Made by a program: the position numbers and the translations under genes. From an uncultured Eubacteriales bacterium (GTDB lineage Bacteria; Bacillota; Clostridia; Oscillospirales; UBA644), in NCBI GenBank assembly GCA_905207625.1, contig CAJLLT010000002.1, forward strand, positions 1 to 64,000: DNA of 64,000 nt. The letters run 5' to 3'. Of this stretch, positions 53,803 through 61,979 are shown in pieces (within the stretch, counting starts at the first letter, position 1; each line of letters starts with the position of its first letter). The notes beneath the pieces are model-generated. The model was not told the DNA's origin and ran no database searches. It was given only the letters and a program-made list of their open reading frames with translations.

Positions 53803-54672
53803 TTATTCCTGATTTTCTTTATATTTCTGCTCAAATCCGTTGCCGAGTATCTCGCTTGCCTCTCCCACGATAACAAAAGCTTTTTCATCGGTCTGCCGGA
53901 CAATATTCTTGATCCTGAAAAGCTCCTGTTTGCGGACCACGACCATTATCATCCGTTTCTTTTCCCCGGTGTATGCGCCTTCGGAATCAAGATACGTCAC
54001 ACCGCGCTGGATGTCCTTCATTATCCTGTCCGCTATCTGCTCATGCTGAGCGGATATTATATATACAAGTTTTCCCTTATCGGGACCGGTAAGGATAAGG
54101 TCTATGACCTGTGTACTGACGAATATCTGTATAAGTGCGAAAAAGATGGTGTTCGCGGTACGGAAGGCAATGAACGCCGCCGCAACGACAAAAATATCGA
54201 TCAGTGCGATCATCGTACCGTAGGATACCCAGGGCATCTTCGGTCCGAGAAGTTTTGCAAGCAGGTCGCTTCCCCCGGTAGCCATACCGCGCAGGTATAT
54301 GATCCCGAGCCCCAGTCCGGACAGAAGCCCGCCGAAAAGCGCCGCCAGAAGAGGCTCATCGGTATACTGCGGAAGGAACAGAGCCCCGATATCCACAAAT
54401 ACGGAAGACGCCAGGGTGGCAATACCGGTACGGATAAAGGGTTTTATCCCCTGTTTAATGAACGCGGCTATGAAAAGGGGAATATTGATAATGATTATCA
54501 GGGTACCTATAGGGATATGGGTAAATGAATTTATAACTATGGAAAGACCCGAAGCTCCCCCCGAAATTATCCGGTTCGGAGAAAGAAAGGTATCAATTGC
54601 GACCGCGTAAATACAGCTTCCCACAAACAGGAACAGCGCGTCAATAATGTACGGACGGATCTTTTTCTTCAT
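53803..54672 (-). CDS. YitT family membrane protein
   Basis: 289 residues: five to six membrane segments (about 1-190) with FLSPNRIISGGASGLSIVIN, PLFIAAFIKQGIKPFIRTGIATLASSV and MATGGSDLLAKLL, then a cytoplasmic DUF2179 domain (YIISAQHEQIADRIMKDIQRGVTYL, MIMVVVRKQELFRIKNIV). Widespread in Firmicutes; function not known. It lies 16 bases after mrnC and probably ends the dnaX-ybaB-recR-mrnC operon. Confidence 0.92.
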   Translation of the reverse strand: MKKKIRPYIIDALFLFVGSCIYAVAIDTFLSPNRIISGGASGLSIVINSFTHIPIGTLIIIINIPLFIAAFIKQGIKPFIRTGIATLASSVFVDIGALFLPQYTDEPLLAALFGGLLSGLGLGIIYLRGMATGGSDLLAKLLGPKMPWVSYGTMIALIDIFVVAAAFIAFRTANTIFFALIQIFVSTQVIDLILTGPDKGKLVYIISAQHEQIADRIMKDIQRGVTYLDSEGAYTGEKKRMIMVVVRKQELFRIKNIVRQTDEKAFVIVGEASEILGNGFEQKYKENQE

Positions 54673-54688
54673 ATTCTCACCCCACTGT

Positions 54689-55093
54689 TTATTCGGCAGG
54701 CTCTTCGGTTATTATGTCAAAAAGCTGCTGCAGACGCCGGGTTTTGCCGCAAAGATACAGATACCCGAAAAGAGCCTCAAGCCCCGTGGCACGTTTGTAC
54801 TCATCCACAGTGTTGTGGCGGTTATGGCTGGAATGGGCGTTTCTGCCCCGCCTGAACACAGCCTGTTCGTCCTCCGTCAGAAGGGACTCGATTTTTCCCA
54901 GAGCAACGCACTGACCGCCGGCGCTGACATACTTCTGAGCCGCATTGTGAAGCTTCCCGTTGGAACGGTTGGCTTGCAATAACAGTTTTTCCCGAATCAT
55001 GAGTTCATATACCCCGTCCCCCACATAAGCAAGGGAAAGCGGCGCGTACACTGCCGCCTCGCGCTCAGAAACCGGATTCGAATTATTCAGCAC
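54689..55093 (-). CDS. mrnC: Mini-ribonuclease III
   Basis: A 134-residue RNase III catalytic domain without a double-stranded RNA-binding domain; it matures 23S rRNA ends in Gram-positive bacteria. Seen: LAYVGDGVYELMIREKLL with the catalytic GDxxYE, KYVSAGGQ, RRGRNA and KRATGLEALFGYLYL. It overlaps recR by seven bases. In many genomes mrnC sits by cysS; here it is in a recombination cluster. Confidence 0.93.
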   Translation of the reverse strand: MLNNSNPVSEREAAVYAPLSLAYVGDGVYELMIREKLLLQANRSNGKLHNAAQKYVSAGGQCVALGKIESLLTEDEQAVFRRGRNAHSSHNRHNTVDEYKRATGLEALFGYLYLCGKTRRLQQLFDIITEEPAE

Positions 55094-55692
55094 TGCAAAG
55101 TCCTCCGGTTTTCGATAGCCTTTGAAAGGGTAAGTTCATCGGTATATTCAAGTTCTCCGCCCACGGGGATCCCGAAAGCGAGCCGGGAAACACTCACGCC
55201 TATGGGAGTAAGGAGTTTTGCTATATACAGAGCCGTGGTATCTCCCTCAACCGTCGGGTCCGTGGCAACAATGACCTCTTTGACCTGACCGGAGGAAAGT
55301 CTCGTCACAAGTTCCTTGAGAGGAAGGTCCGCCGGACCTATATTGTCCATGGGAGAGATCAGTCCGTAGAGGACATGATACAGTCCCTTGTATTCCCTGG
55401 TCTTTTCCACCGCCATAACATCGGAGGGATTTTCAACAACGCATATAACGCTCTTGTCCCGTTTCTCATCCTGGCATACCGGGCAGACAGGCTTATCGGT
55501 AAGATTCTGGCATATCGGGCAACGGTGTATCATCTGCCTTGCCCGTATTATGCTGTCGGCAAAATCCTTTGCCTGCTGTTCGGGGACGTTCAGCAAATGA
55601 AGAGCCAGCCGCTGTGCCGTCTTGGGTCCTATACCCGGAAGTCTCCGGAAGCCCTCCGTCAACTCGTCAAGGGCGTTTATCCTGTACGCCAT
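55087..55692 (-). CDS. recR: Recombination protein RecR
   Basis: 201 residues. Seen: the N-terminal RLPGIGPKTAQRLALHLL helix-hairpin-helix, a four-Cys zinc finger CPICQNLTDKPVCPVC, and a Toprim domain with VVENPSDVMAVEKT and IVATDPTVEGDTTALYIA. It acts with RecF/RecO to load RecA. Standard ybaB-recR order. Confidence 0.97.
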   Translation of the reverse strand: MAYRINALDELTEGFRRLPGIGPKTAQRLALHLLNVPEQQAKDFADSIIRARQMIHRCPICQNLTDKPVCPVCQDEKRDKSVICVVENPSDVMAVEKTREYKGLYHVLYGLISPMDNIGPADLPLKELVTRLSSGQVKEVIVATDPTVEGDTTALYIAKLLTPIGVSVSRLAFGIPVGGELEYTDELTLSKAIENRRTLQC

Positions 55693-55707
55693 CTGCGTTT
55701 ATTCTCC

Positions 55708-56055
55708 TCACACCAGGCCGGGAATATTCGGAAGGGAACCGGTGATTTTTGACATTTCGTCATCAGATTCCGCCTTTGCCTTGGCCATAGCTTCATTAAT
55801 CGCGGCAATTATCATATCCTGGAGCATTTCTATATCCTCCGGCTGATCGGAGACCGCTTCGGGAGCGATTGTCAGGGACTTGACCTGCTTATCCCCCTGG
55901 ACCGTGACTTTGACCATTCCGCCTCCGGCGGAAGCCTCATATTCGGTAGCCTCCAGTTCCTCCTGGCGGCGCATTATCTCTTCCTGAGCCTTCTGAAGTT
56001 GTCTGAGCATATCCTGACGGCTGGAACCGCCCTGATTGGGTATTCTTACTTTCAT
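55708..56055 (-). CDS. YbaB/EbfC family nucleoid-associated protein
   Basis: A 115-residue DNA-binding protein: QDMLRQLQKAQEEIMRRQEELEATEYEASAGGGMVKVTVQGDKQVKSLTIAPEA is the family pattern (helix, then GGGMVKV strand). The gene lies in the usual dnaX-ybaB-recR order, 24 bases after dnaX. Confidence 0.95.
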   Translation of the reverse strand: MKVRIPNQGGSSRQDMLRQLQKAQEEIMRRQEELEATEYEASAGGGMVKVTVQGDKQVKSLTIAPEAVSDQPEDIEMLQDMIIAAINEAMAKAKAESDDEMSKITGSLPNIPGLV

Positions 56056-56079
56056 TTTCTGTCCTCCTGAATCGGTATA

Positions 56080-57813
56080 TCACTGTTCAAAATCAAAATA
56101 CGCATTCTGTGAAGCGGTGAAAGGGTCAGCTCCGGACACAAACTTTGAAGCGTCCGTGCCATTCTCATAGCTCACCGTATATCCGTTGCGCCGGCAATCA
56201 GCCAGAGCGGATTTAAGGGTTTCCCTCGCGGAAGCGGAGGTAACGTCGGAGTAGTACTCCGGGTCGCACAGGACCTTTATCTCATGTCCGCGCCATATGG
56301 CATTGCAGTTATTGCGTAAAGTCATGGCAAGGAACATATCGTATTTTTCAGCCGCGTACGCAACGTCAGCCCAAAGTCCCATTTCCTGCCACTCCTCACC
56401 GGCTTCCGCAACGGAAGCTCCTCCGGCTGCACCGGTCCGGGTTACGGGCTTCGGTGCCGGGACAGGGACGGTTTTCTCGGGCACAACGTCGGGGGCTTCG
56501 GAATAATCCACGGGGTTATCCTCTTCCGGCTCTTCAAAATCCGGCTCGGGCTCCGGTTTTTTCTCCGGAGTCTTTACTTTTTCCGTGGAGGAAAAGGATT
56601 GGACCGAAGTTTCGCCCGTTACCGGACGGGAACGGGAAACGGAGGCCTTTCCGGAGGTTCCGGCGGAGACAAAGGTTCCCTGACTGACAGCCTTTTCAAG
56701 GGCATCAATCCTCGCCGCAAGCGCCTTCACATCCCCGTCAAGTGACGGACGTGAAGCCTTGAGCATACATATTTCAACTTCGGCTCTTTTGTCCGGACTG
56801 CGGGAAAGTGACTGAAGAGTCGAAGCAAAAAGCTCGGAACAATATATAAGCCGGGGAACAGTATACCCCTCGGCAAGTCCGGCAAGGACGGATATATCCT
56901 CATCACTGCGGTCCAGAGTCGTTCTGTAATTGGTGGTGGTCTTTACCACTGTCAGTTCCCGGAAAACTCCGAGCATCTCACGGCAGAGAACGGAAAGATC
57001 CTTTGACTGAGTATACATATCCGAAACATACCGGAACACCGCATCGGTGTCGGCGGAGGATATCGCCTGTGCGAGGGCGTAGAGGGTCTTCCTACCCGTA
57101 ACTCCGAGTATCTTCTCCGTATCCTCCGAGCCGTCCGCCTCAAGGACCTTATCCAGCAATGACAAGGCATCCCTCATTGATCCGTCCGCAAGTTCAGCCA
57201 CCAGATTCACGGTCTCATCCGGCAGAGACCTGTCTTCCTTCTGAAGGACCTGTTTTATCCGCGCGGATATCTGGGCTATTGTAAGCCGGAAAAAATCAAA
57301 CCTCTGACAACGGGAAAGTATGGTTGCGGGGACTTTGTGAGACTCCGTCGTGGCAAGGATAAAAACGGCATGCCCCGGAGGCTCCTCCAGAGTCTTCAGA
57401 AGGGCATTGAACGCCCCCTGGGAAAGCATATGGACCTCGTCTATGATATAAACCTTGTATTTCGCGTTTACCGGAGTGAAAACAATTTCATCCCGGATCT
57501 GACGTACGGAATCCACACCGTTGTTGCTTGCGGCATCTATTTCAATAATATCAAAAATACTTCCGTCAAGTATTCCCCGGCAGATCTCACATTCGTTGCA
57601 GGGTTCTCCGTTGACGGGGTGAAGACAGTTTATTGCCCGGGCAAGAATTTTGGCACAGCTGGTCTTCCCTGTTCCGCGTGTTCCGCAGAAGAGATAAGCG
57701 TGGGAAAACTGCCCGGTGGCGACCTGCTTTGCAAGTGTCCGGGTTATATGCTCCTGTCCGGTCACGTCCGAAAAGGTCTTCGGTCTGTATTTTCTGTAAA
57801 GAGCCTGATACAA
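56080..57813 (-). CDS. dnaX: DNA polymerase III subunit gamma/tau
   Basis: A 577-residue clamp-loader ATPase. Seen: YRKYRPKTFSDVTGQEHI, Walker A CGTRGTGKTSCAKILARAINC, a zinc module CNECEICRG, Walker B VYIIDEVHMLS, sensor 1 ATTESHKVPATILSRCQRF. After about residue 370 the tau-like part has a Pro/Glu-rich linker (PEKKPEPEPDFEEPEED) and a C-terminal domain. It follows the SRP RNA by 26 bases, as is common in Firmicutes. Confidence 0.96.
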   Translation of the reverse strand: MYQALYRKYRPKTFSDVTGQEHITRTLAKQVATGQFSHAYLFCGTRGTGKTSCAKILARAINCLHPVNGEPCNECEICRGILDGSIFDIIEIDAASNNGVDSVRQIRDEIVFTPVNAKYKVYIIDEVHMLSQGAFNALLKTLEEPPGHAVFILATTESHKVPATILSRCQRFDFFRLTIAQISARIKQVLQKEDRSLPDETVNLVAELADGSMRDALSLLDKVLEADGSEDTEKILGVTGRKTLYALAQAISSADTDAVFRYVSDMYTQSKDLSVLCREMLGVFRELTVVKTTTNYRTTLDRSDEDISVLAGLAEGYTVPRLIYCSELFASTLQSLSRSPDKRAEVEICMLKASRPSLDGDVKALAARIDALEKAVSQGTFVSAGTSGKASVSRSRPVTGETSVQSFSSTEKVKTPEKKPEPEPDFEEPEEDNPVDYSEAPDVVPEKTVPVPAPKPVTRTGAAGGASVAEAGEEWQEMGLWADVAYAAEKYDMFLAMTLRNNCNAIWRGHEIKVLCDPEYYSDVTSASARETLKSALADCRRNGYTVSYENGTDASKFVSGADPFTASQNAYFDFEQ

Positions 57814-57839
57814 AAGCAGGACCTCCCCGGTAAAAAATA

Positions 57840-57942
57840 GCAGAGTACGGGTTACTTACTGTACACCTTAACTGTGCGTAATGCTGCTCGGTTCCCCGCC
57901 TGACATGGTTGGCACGTAAAGTCACGCAAGACCCGTACTCTA
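57840..57942 (-). ncRNA. ffs: Signal recognition particle RNA (small bacterial type)
   Basis: Minus-strand RNA of about 103 bases; ends GAGTACGGG and CCCGTACTC pair, and the conserved domain IV occurs as CCATGTCAGGCGGGGAACCGAGCAGCATTA (GTCAGG, GGAA-type loop, AGCAGC). T-rich terminator follows; it lies just before dnaX with its own promoter. Confidence 0.93.
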
Positions 57943-57948
57943 CGGAAT

Positions 57949-57977
57949 ATTATACACTATTTCTCGGATAAAATCAA
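57949..57977 (-). promoter_or_regulatory. Promoter of SRP RNA (and dnaX)
   Basis: Minus strand TTGATT, 17-base spacer, TATAAT. Confidence 0.8.
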
Positions 57978-58005
57978 GGGGTCTTCACAAAATATTTCCG
58001 TTTAT

Positions 58006-58034
58006 TTGACTTTTTGCTCAGAATATGGTACAAT
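58006..58034 (+). promoter_or_regulatory. Promoter of the pseudouridine synthase gene
   Basis: TTGACT, 17-base spacer, TACAAT; about 150 bases of leader follow. Confidence 0.75.
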
Positions 58035-58040
58035 AGCCGC

Positions 58041-58141
58041 GGCAAGTCCTGTTCCGCAGGTCTCAGCTGACCCGTCATCAGTCCCCTAATTCCGGGTATT
58101 TCTGACGGAGCGGTAAAAGTATCATGGTAGACGGGTCTTTT
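58041..58141 (+). promoter_or_regulatory. Structured leader with two exclusive pairings
   Basis: GACCCGTC (58069-58076) can pair with GACGGGTC (58130-58137) just before TTTTG, or its CCGTCA part with TGACGG (58103-58108). The two stems exclude each other, as in attenuators and riboswitches. It matches no riboswitch class I know. Confidence 0.45.
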
Positions 58142-58193
58142 GCTTCGCCGTACATACACAAACGAAATATATCCCGAACGGAGAACTTATATT

Positions 58194-58871
58194 TTGAAAA
58201 GACTGGATTTTATTCTTGCCAACCGGGGAGCCGGAAGCCGCTCTCAGGTCAGGGGGCTCATACGCCGGGGACACGTCTGCGTTGACGGAGTCACAGTCAA
58301 AGACCCATCGGCGCAGTTCGAACCGGACGTGCCCGTAACCGTTGACGGAAAAGCAGTAAGTCCGGAAATGACGGTCTACTGCGTGATGAATAAACCCGGA
58401 GGGTATGTCTGCGCCGCGGATACCGAAGATTCTGTTCTTAAACTTATTCCTCCGGAATTGTACCGTAAGGATCTTTTCACCGTCGGAAGACTCGACAAGG
58501 ACACAACGGGGCTCCTCATAATTACCAATGACGGGGACTTCTCCCACTGCGTGACCTCTCCGAAAAAGAAAACCGAAAAAACCTACAGGGCGACCCTTAC
58601 CCGCCGGGTGACTCAGCAGGACGTTGACCGCTTTGCCGAAGGCATCCCGCCCTTCGCCCCCGCAAAACTCATTCCCGGGGAGGGACTTACCGCCGCCGTC
58701 ACAGTCACCGAAGGACAATTTCATGAGGTCAAACGCCTTTTCGCCGCTACGGGAAACGAAGTGACAGCTCTCCACCGTCTTAGTATCGGAGAGTTTCAGC
58801 TTCCGGAAGATCTTGCTCCGGGGCAGGTCCGGGCTTTGACGGAGGAAGAAAAGACTTCTATACTGAAATAA
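58194..58871 (+). CDS. RsuA/RluB-family pseudouridine synthase
   Basis: A 225-residue protein: an S4 RNA-binding domain (KRLDFILANRGAGSRSQVRGLIRRGHVCVDG), then a catalytic domain with MNKPGGYVCA, VGRLDKDTTGLLIITNDG holding the catalytic Asp of GRLDxxTTGLL, and EGQFHEVKRLF. It isomerises uridine in 16S (RsuA-like) or 23S rRNA; which is unclear. The start is a TTG at 58194, with CGGAG 9 bases upstream; the longer frame lacks a site. Confidence 0.93.
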   Translation: MKRLDFILANRGAGSRSQVRGLIRRGHVCVDGVTVKDPSAQFEPDVPVTVDGKAVSPEMTVYCVMNKPGGYVCAADTEDSVLKLIPPELYRKDLFTVGRLDKDTTGLLIITNDGDFSHCVTSPKKKTEKTYRATLTRRVTQQDVDRFAEGIPPFAPAKLIPGEGLTAAVTVTEGQFHEVKRLFAATGNEVTALHRLSIGEFQLPEDLAPGQVRALTEEEKTSILK

Positions 58872-58882
58872 ACCCGGGAATA

Positions 58883-58916
58883 TTGTAATATTACAAAAAT
58901 GCGTCAATATATTGAC
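58883..58916 (+). promoter_or_regulatory. Two palindromes upstream of the DUF805 gene
   Basis: TTGTAATATTACAA (58883-58896) and GTCAATATATTGAC (58903-58916), both perfect 14-base dyads; the second overlaps the -35 hexamer, as an operator would. Confidence 0.55.
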
Positions 58917-58940
58917 ATTTATTTGCCCATATGCTAATAT
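58912..58940 (+). promoter_or_regulatory. Promoter of the DUF805 gene
   Basis: TTGACA at 58912-58917, 17-base spacer, TAATAT at 58935-58940. Confidence 0.7.
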
Positions 58941-58980
58941 ATATGCAGTAAACAAAATTCAATTTCAAGGAGTAATCACC

Positions 58981-59316
58981 ATGCAGAAAATGATCAGCGC
59001 TTACAAGGAATTCTGGAGCAGATACGTGGATTTTGAAGGCAAGACCTCCCGGGGCAATTTCTGGTGGGCTTTTCTTGCGGGCATTATCGTATCATTCATC
59101 ATCGGAATCGTAGCGAGTATTCTCGGATTGATCCTCCCGATTCTTTCCACCCTGATAACCTCTCTGTTCTCCCTCGCCAATCTCATTCCCTCAATTGCGA
59201 TAGTGATGAGAAGACTCCGTGACGCAGGTTACGCATGGTACAATATTTTCTGGGTCCTGCTTCCCATTGCAGGCGAAATAATCCTTATAGTCCTTCTGGC
59301 AAAGGAACACAAATAA
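58981..59316 (+). CDS. DUF805 membrane protein
   Basis: 111 residues: MISAYKEFWSRYVDFEGKTSRGNFWWA, a DUF805 signature (FxGRxxRxxfW), two membrane segments in the centre, MRRLRDAGYAWYNIFWVLLP typical of the second half, and a final membrane segment. Function unknown. AAGGAG precedes the ATG at 58981. A weak hairpin terminator lies at 59357-59383. Confidence 0.9.
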   Translation: MQKMISAYKEFWSRYVDFEGKTSRGNFWWAFLAGIIVSFIIGIVASILGLILPILSTLITSLFSLANLIPSIAIVMRRLRDAGYAWYNIFWVLLPIAGEIILIVLLAKEHK

Positions 59317-59411
59317 GCCTCAGTTAAGCGAAAACTTATCCCGATAATAATTACATAGGGAGCAATGCTAAGCATCGCTCCCTTGATTTATCTGGAATAA
59401 AGACCGGAATA

Positions 59412-60341
59412 TCACGTGACCGGAGAATCATCTTTCCCTTTTCCGGAATTGCCGAAAAGCTTTTCAACGGGTAACTGCGCAACGATTATTGCCGCAAACA
59501 TTATCACACATCCGAGTATTTCCCTGCCGGAAAGCTTTTGTCCGAGGATCATCCAACCGAAAACCGCGGCGAACACGGATTCCAGGCTCATCAGCAGGCT
59601 TGCCACGGATGGCTGGACGTATTTCTGTCCGATTATCTGTAAAGTATATCCCACGCCTCCGGAAAATACTCCGGCATAGAGTATCGGTATCATACAACTC
59701 CGTATTGCCGTGACATCAGGCTTTTCAAACACAAGCATAAGCACAAAGGCAACGGCGGAGCAGACAAAGAACTGTATACAGGAAAGCCTCACGCCGTCAA
59801 GCTCCGGAGAAACCCTGTCAATGTACAGAATATGGAAACTGAAACTAAAGGCACAGGCAAGGGTCAGCAGATCGCCTTTTCCGACTGAAAGCCCCTCGTT
59901 TATACAAAGGAAATACATTCCCACAACGGCAGCAGCGGCAGCTACCCAGACCGCAGGGGAGGGCTTCCTGCGCAAAAGCACTGCGATAATCGGAACAAAG
60001 ATTATATACAGCGCGGTAATGAATCCAGATTTCCCGGTAGTTGTGTAACTTATTCCGATCTGCTGAAAAGCGCTGGCAACAAACAGCAATACGCCGCAGA
60101 TACATCCGCTTACGAGAAGTTTTTTCCGTTCTGTTTTCCCCTTGGGCCGATTATGGGACACCTTTCTGACATCACAGATCTTTATTACCGGAAGCAGCAC
60201 CAGTCCGGACAGAAGATACCTTGCCCACAGCATTGTAAAAGCCCCTATATGCTGCGCACCTTCGCTCTGAGCCACAAACCCTGCGCCCCAGACCATGGCA
60301 GTCAGCAGAAGGAGCAGACTTCCCACAAGTTGTTTTTTCAT
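59412..60341 (-). CDS. EamA/DMT superfamily transporter
   Basis: 309 residues with ten predicted membrane helices in two EamA repeats: SLLLLLTAMVWGAGFVAQS at the start, AFQQIGISYTTTGKSGFITALYIIFVPIIAVLLRRKP at the end of the first repeat, and SVFAAVFGWMILGQKLSGREILGCVIMFAAIIVAQL in the second. Such proteins export metabolites or amino acids; substrate unknown. GAGGGGG precedes the ATG. Confidence 0.93.
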   Translation of the reverse strand: MKKQLVGSLLLLLTAMVWGAGFVAQSEGAQHIGAFTMLWARYLLSGLVLLPVIKICDVRKVSHNRPKGKTERKKLLVSGCICGVLLFVASAFQQIGISYTTTGKSGFITALYIIFVPIIAVLLRRKPSPAVWVAAAAAVVGMYFLCINEGLSVGKGDLLTLACAFSFSFHILYIDRVSPELDGVRLSCIQFFVCSAVAFVLMLVFEKPDVTAIRSCMIPILYAGVFSGGVGYTLQIIGQKYVQPSVASLLMSLESVFAAVFGWMILGQKLSGREILGCVIMFAAIIVAQLPVEKLFGNSGKGKDDSPVT

Positions 60342-60420
60342 ATATCCCCCTCAATTCTTCACATTCCGGGAATCTACGGATACCTTCCGGACAATCCGGG
60401 AACGGTTTATATCTGTAAGC

Positions 60421-60458
60421 CTTGCGGTGCAGTCCCGTATCAGGGGCTGCACCGCAAG
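60421..60458 (-). terminator. Hairpin terminator of the lysine ABC transporter operon
   Basis: CTTGCGGTGCAG pairs with CTGCACCGCAAG around an imperfect inner stem; the T-run is weak. Confidence 0.6.
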
Positions 60459-60474
60459 ATATAACGGGATATTC

Positions 60475-61209
60475 TCAACCGGCACGGAACCGGGAAAGAA
60501 AATCCTTTGTTTCCTGTTTCTGCGGATTGCCGAATATTTCGGCGGGACTTCCCTGCTCGCAGATAACGCCTTTGTTCATGTAAATGACCCTGTTGCTCAC
60601 ATCCCTGGCAAAAGCCATCTCGTGAGTAACAACAAGCATCGTCATACCGTCGTTGGCAAGCAACTGCATAACGTTCAGTACTTCCCCCACCATTTCCGGG
60701 TCAAGGGCGGAAGTGGGCTCGTCAAACAGCAGGACCTCGGGCTCCATGGCAAGGGCACGGGCTATTGCAACCCTCTGTTTCTGTCCGCCGGATATCTGAG
60801 AAGGTCTGGCGTTGATATAGGGCGTCATGCCGACCTTGTCAAGGTAATGAAGAGCTCGTTTTTCAGCCTCTGCCTTATCCACACCCAGAACCTTCCGGGT
60901 ACCGACGGTGCAATTGGCGAGAACTGTCATATTGTTGAAAAGATTGAATGACTGGAAGACCATCCCGACCTTCGTGCGGTACTCGGTCAGCTTTATTTCT
61001 CTTCCGAGAACGCTCTTACCGTGAAAAAGTATATCTCCCGAAGTAGGTGTTTCTAGAAGATTCACGCAGCGCAGCATCGTGCTTTTGCCCGAACCGGAAG
61101 AACCGATTATGCTTATGACCTCGCCCTTTTCCACGGAAAATGAAATGTCCTTGAGAACCTCATTGGTTCCGAAACTCTTCCTGAGGTGGTTTATTTCAAT
61201 TATACTCAT
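60475..61209 (-). CDS. Amino acid ABC transporter ATP-binding protein (lysine, by riboswitch context)
   Basis: 244 residues of the GlnQ/HisP group: Walker A IIGSSGSGKSTMLRCVNLLE, signature ISGGQKQRVAIARALAMEP, Walker B VLLFDEPTSALDPEMV, and the H-loop VVTHEMAFA. Its start overlaps the permease gene by 14 bases. The operon is headed by a lysine riboswitch, so lysine is the expected substrate. Confidence 0.96.
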   Translation of the reverse strand: MSIIEINHLRKSFGTNEVLKDISFSVEKGEVISIIGSSGSGKSTMLRCVNLLETPTSGDILFHGKSVLGREIKLTEYRTKVGMVFQSFNLFNNMTVLANCTVGTRKVLGVDKAEAEKRALHYLDKVGMTPYINARPSQISGGQKQRVAIARALAMEPEVLLFDEPTSALDPEMVGEVLNVMQLLANDGMTMLVVTHEMAFARDVSNRVIYMNKGVICEQGSPAEIFGNPQKQETKDFLSRFRAG

Positions 61210-61972
61210 TTTCTTTTTCCACCTTTACTTTAATTTCGGCGTCGGGGTCGGACTGGGAGCCGAAAACAACATAATTTTCGTTTCCGTCCATCTTTCTCTC
61301 AAGAAGTCTGAGCAACCGTGTCACGGTAAAGGTCAGCACAAAGTAGATAGCCGCACAAATAACATAAGCGGGGATAAACTTTGCGTACGCACCGCCGGCA
61401 CTGTTGGACATGAACATAAGTTCCGCTATGGAAATAACGCTCAGCACAGAGCTGTCTTTTATATTGACAACGAACTCATTGCCGATAGAGGGCATTATAT
61501 TTCTTATGGCCTGGGGCAATACGACATATATCATGGTCTGGAAGTGCGACATGCCTATGGCATGCGCACCCTCAAACTGCCCCTTGTCAATGGAAATTAT
61601 TCCTCCGCGGACTATTTCAGCCATATATGCGCCGGTATTCACGGAAATAATGATAATTGCGGAAAGCAGCGGCGGAACCCGCAGCGGGACAAACAGGCTG
61701 TAATGGATTATGAGAGCCTGAACCATCATAGGCGTTCCGCGAATCACTTCCACATAGACCGAAAGGATGAAGTTGACGACCTTCAGGAGGACCTTTTTGA
61801 ATCCGGAATCCGAAGGAGAAACGGGGATGACACGGACCAGGGACACAAGCAGACCTATTATAAAACCGGCCACAGTGCCTACGATCGCCATTATCAGGGT
61901 ATAACCCGTTCCCCGCAGAAACGAGGGTCCGTATTCGGACAGAATTTTGATTATCCAGTCAAAAAAGCTCAT
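61196..61972 (-). CDS. Amino acid ABC transporter permease (lysine, by riboswitch context)
   Basis: 258 residues of the His/Glu/Gln/Arg permease family, with about five membrane helices and the EAA-like loop GAHAIGMSHFQTMIYVVLPQAIRNIMPSIGNEFV. The C-terminal tail is long and acidic. It lies seven bases after the binding protein gene. Confidence 0.95.
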   Translation of the reverse strand: MSFFDWIIKILSEYGPSFLRGTGYTLIMAIVGTVAGFIIGLLVSLVRVIPVSPSDSGFKKVLLKVVNFILSVYVEVIRGTPMMVQALIIHYSLFVPLRVPPLLSAIIIISVNTGAYMAEIVRGGIISIDKGQFEGAHAIGMSHFQTMIYVVLPQAIRNIMPSIGNEFVVNIKDSSVLSVISIAELMFMSNSAGGAYAKFIPAYVICAAIYFVLTFTVTRLLRLLERKMDGNENYVVFGSQSDPDAEIKVKVEKENEYN

Positions 61973-61979
61973 TTTTCAA

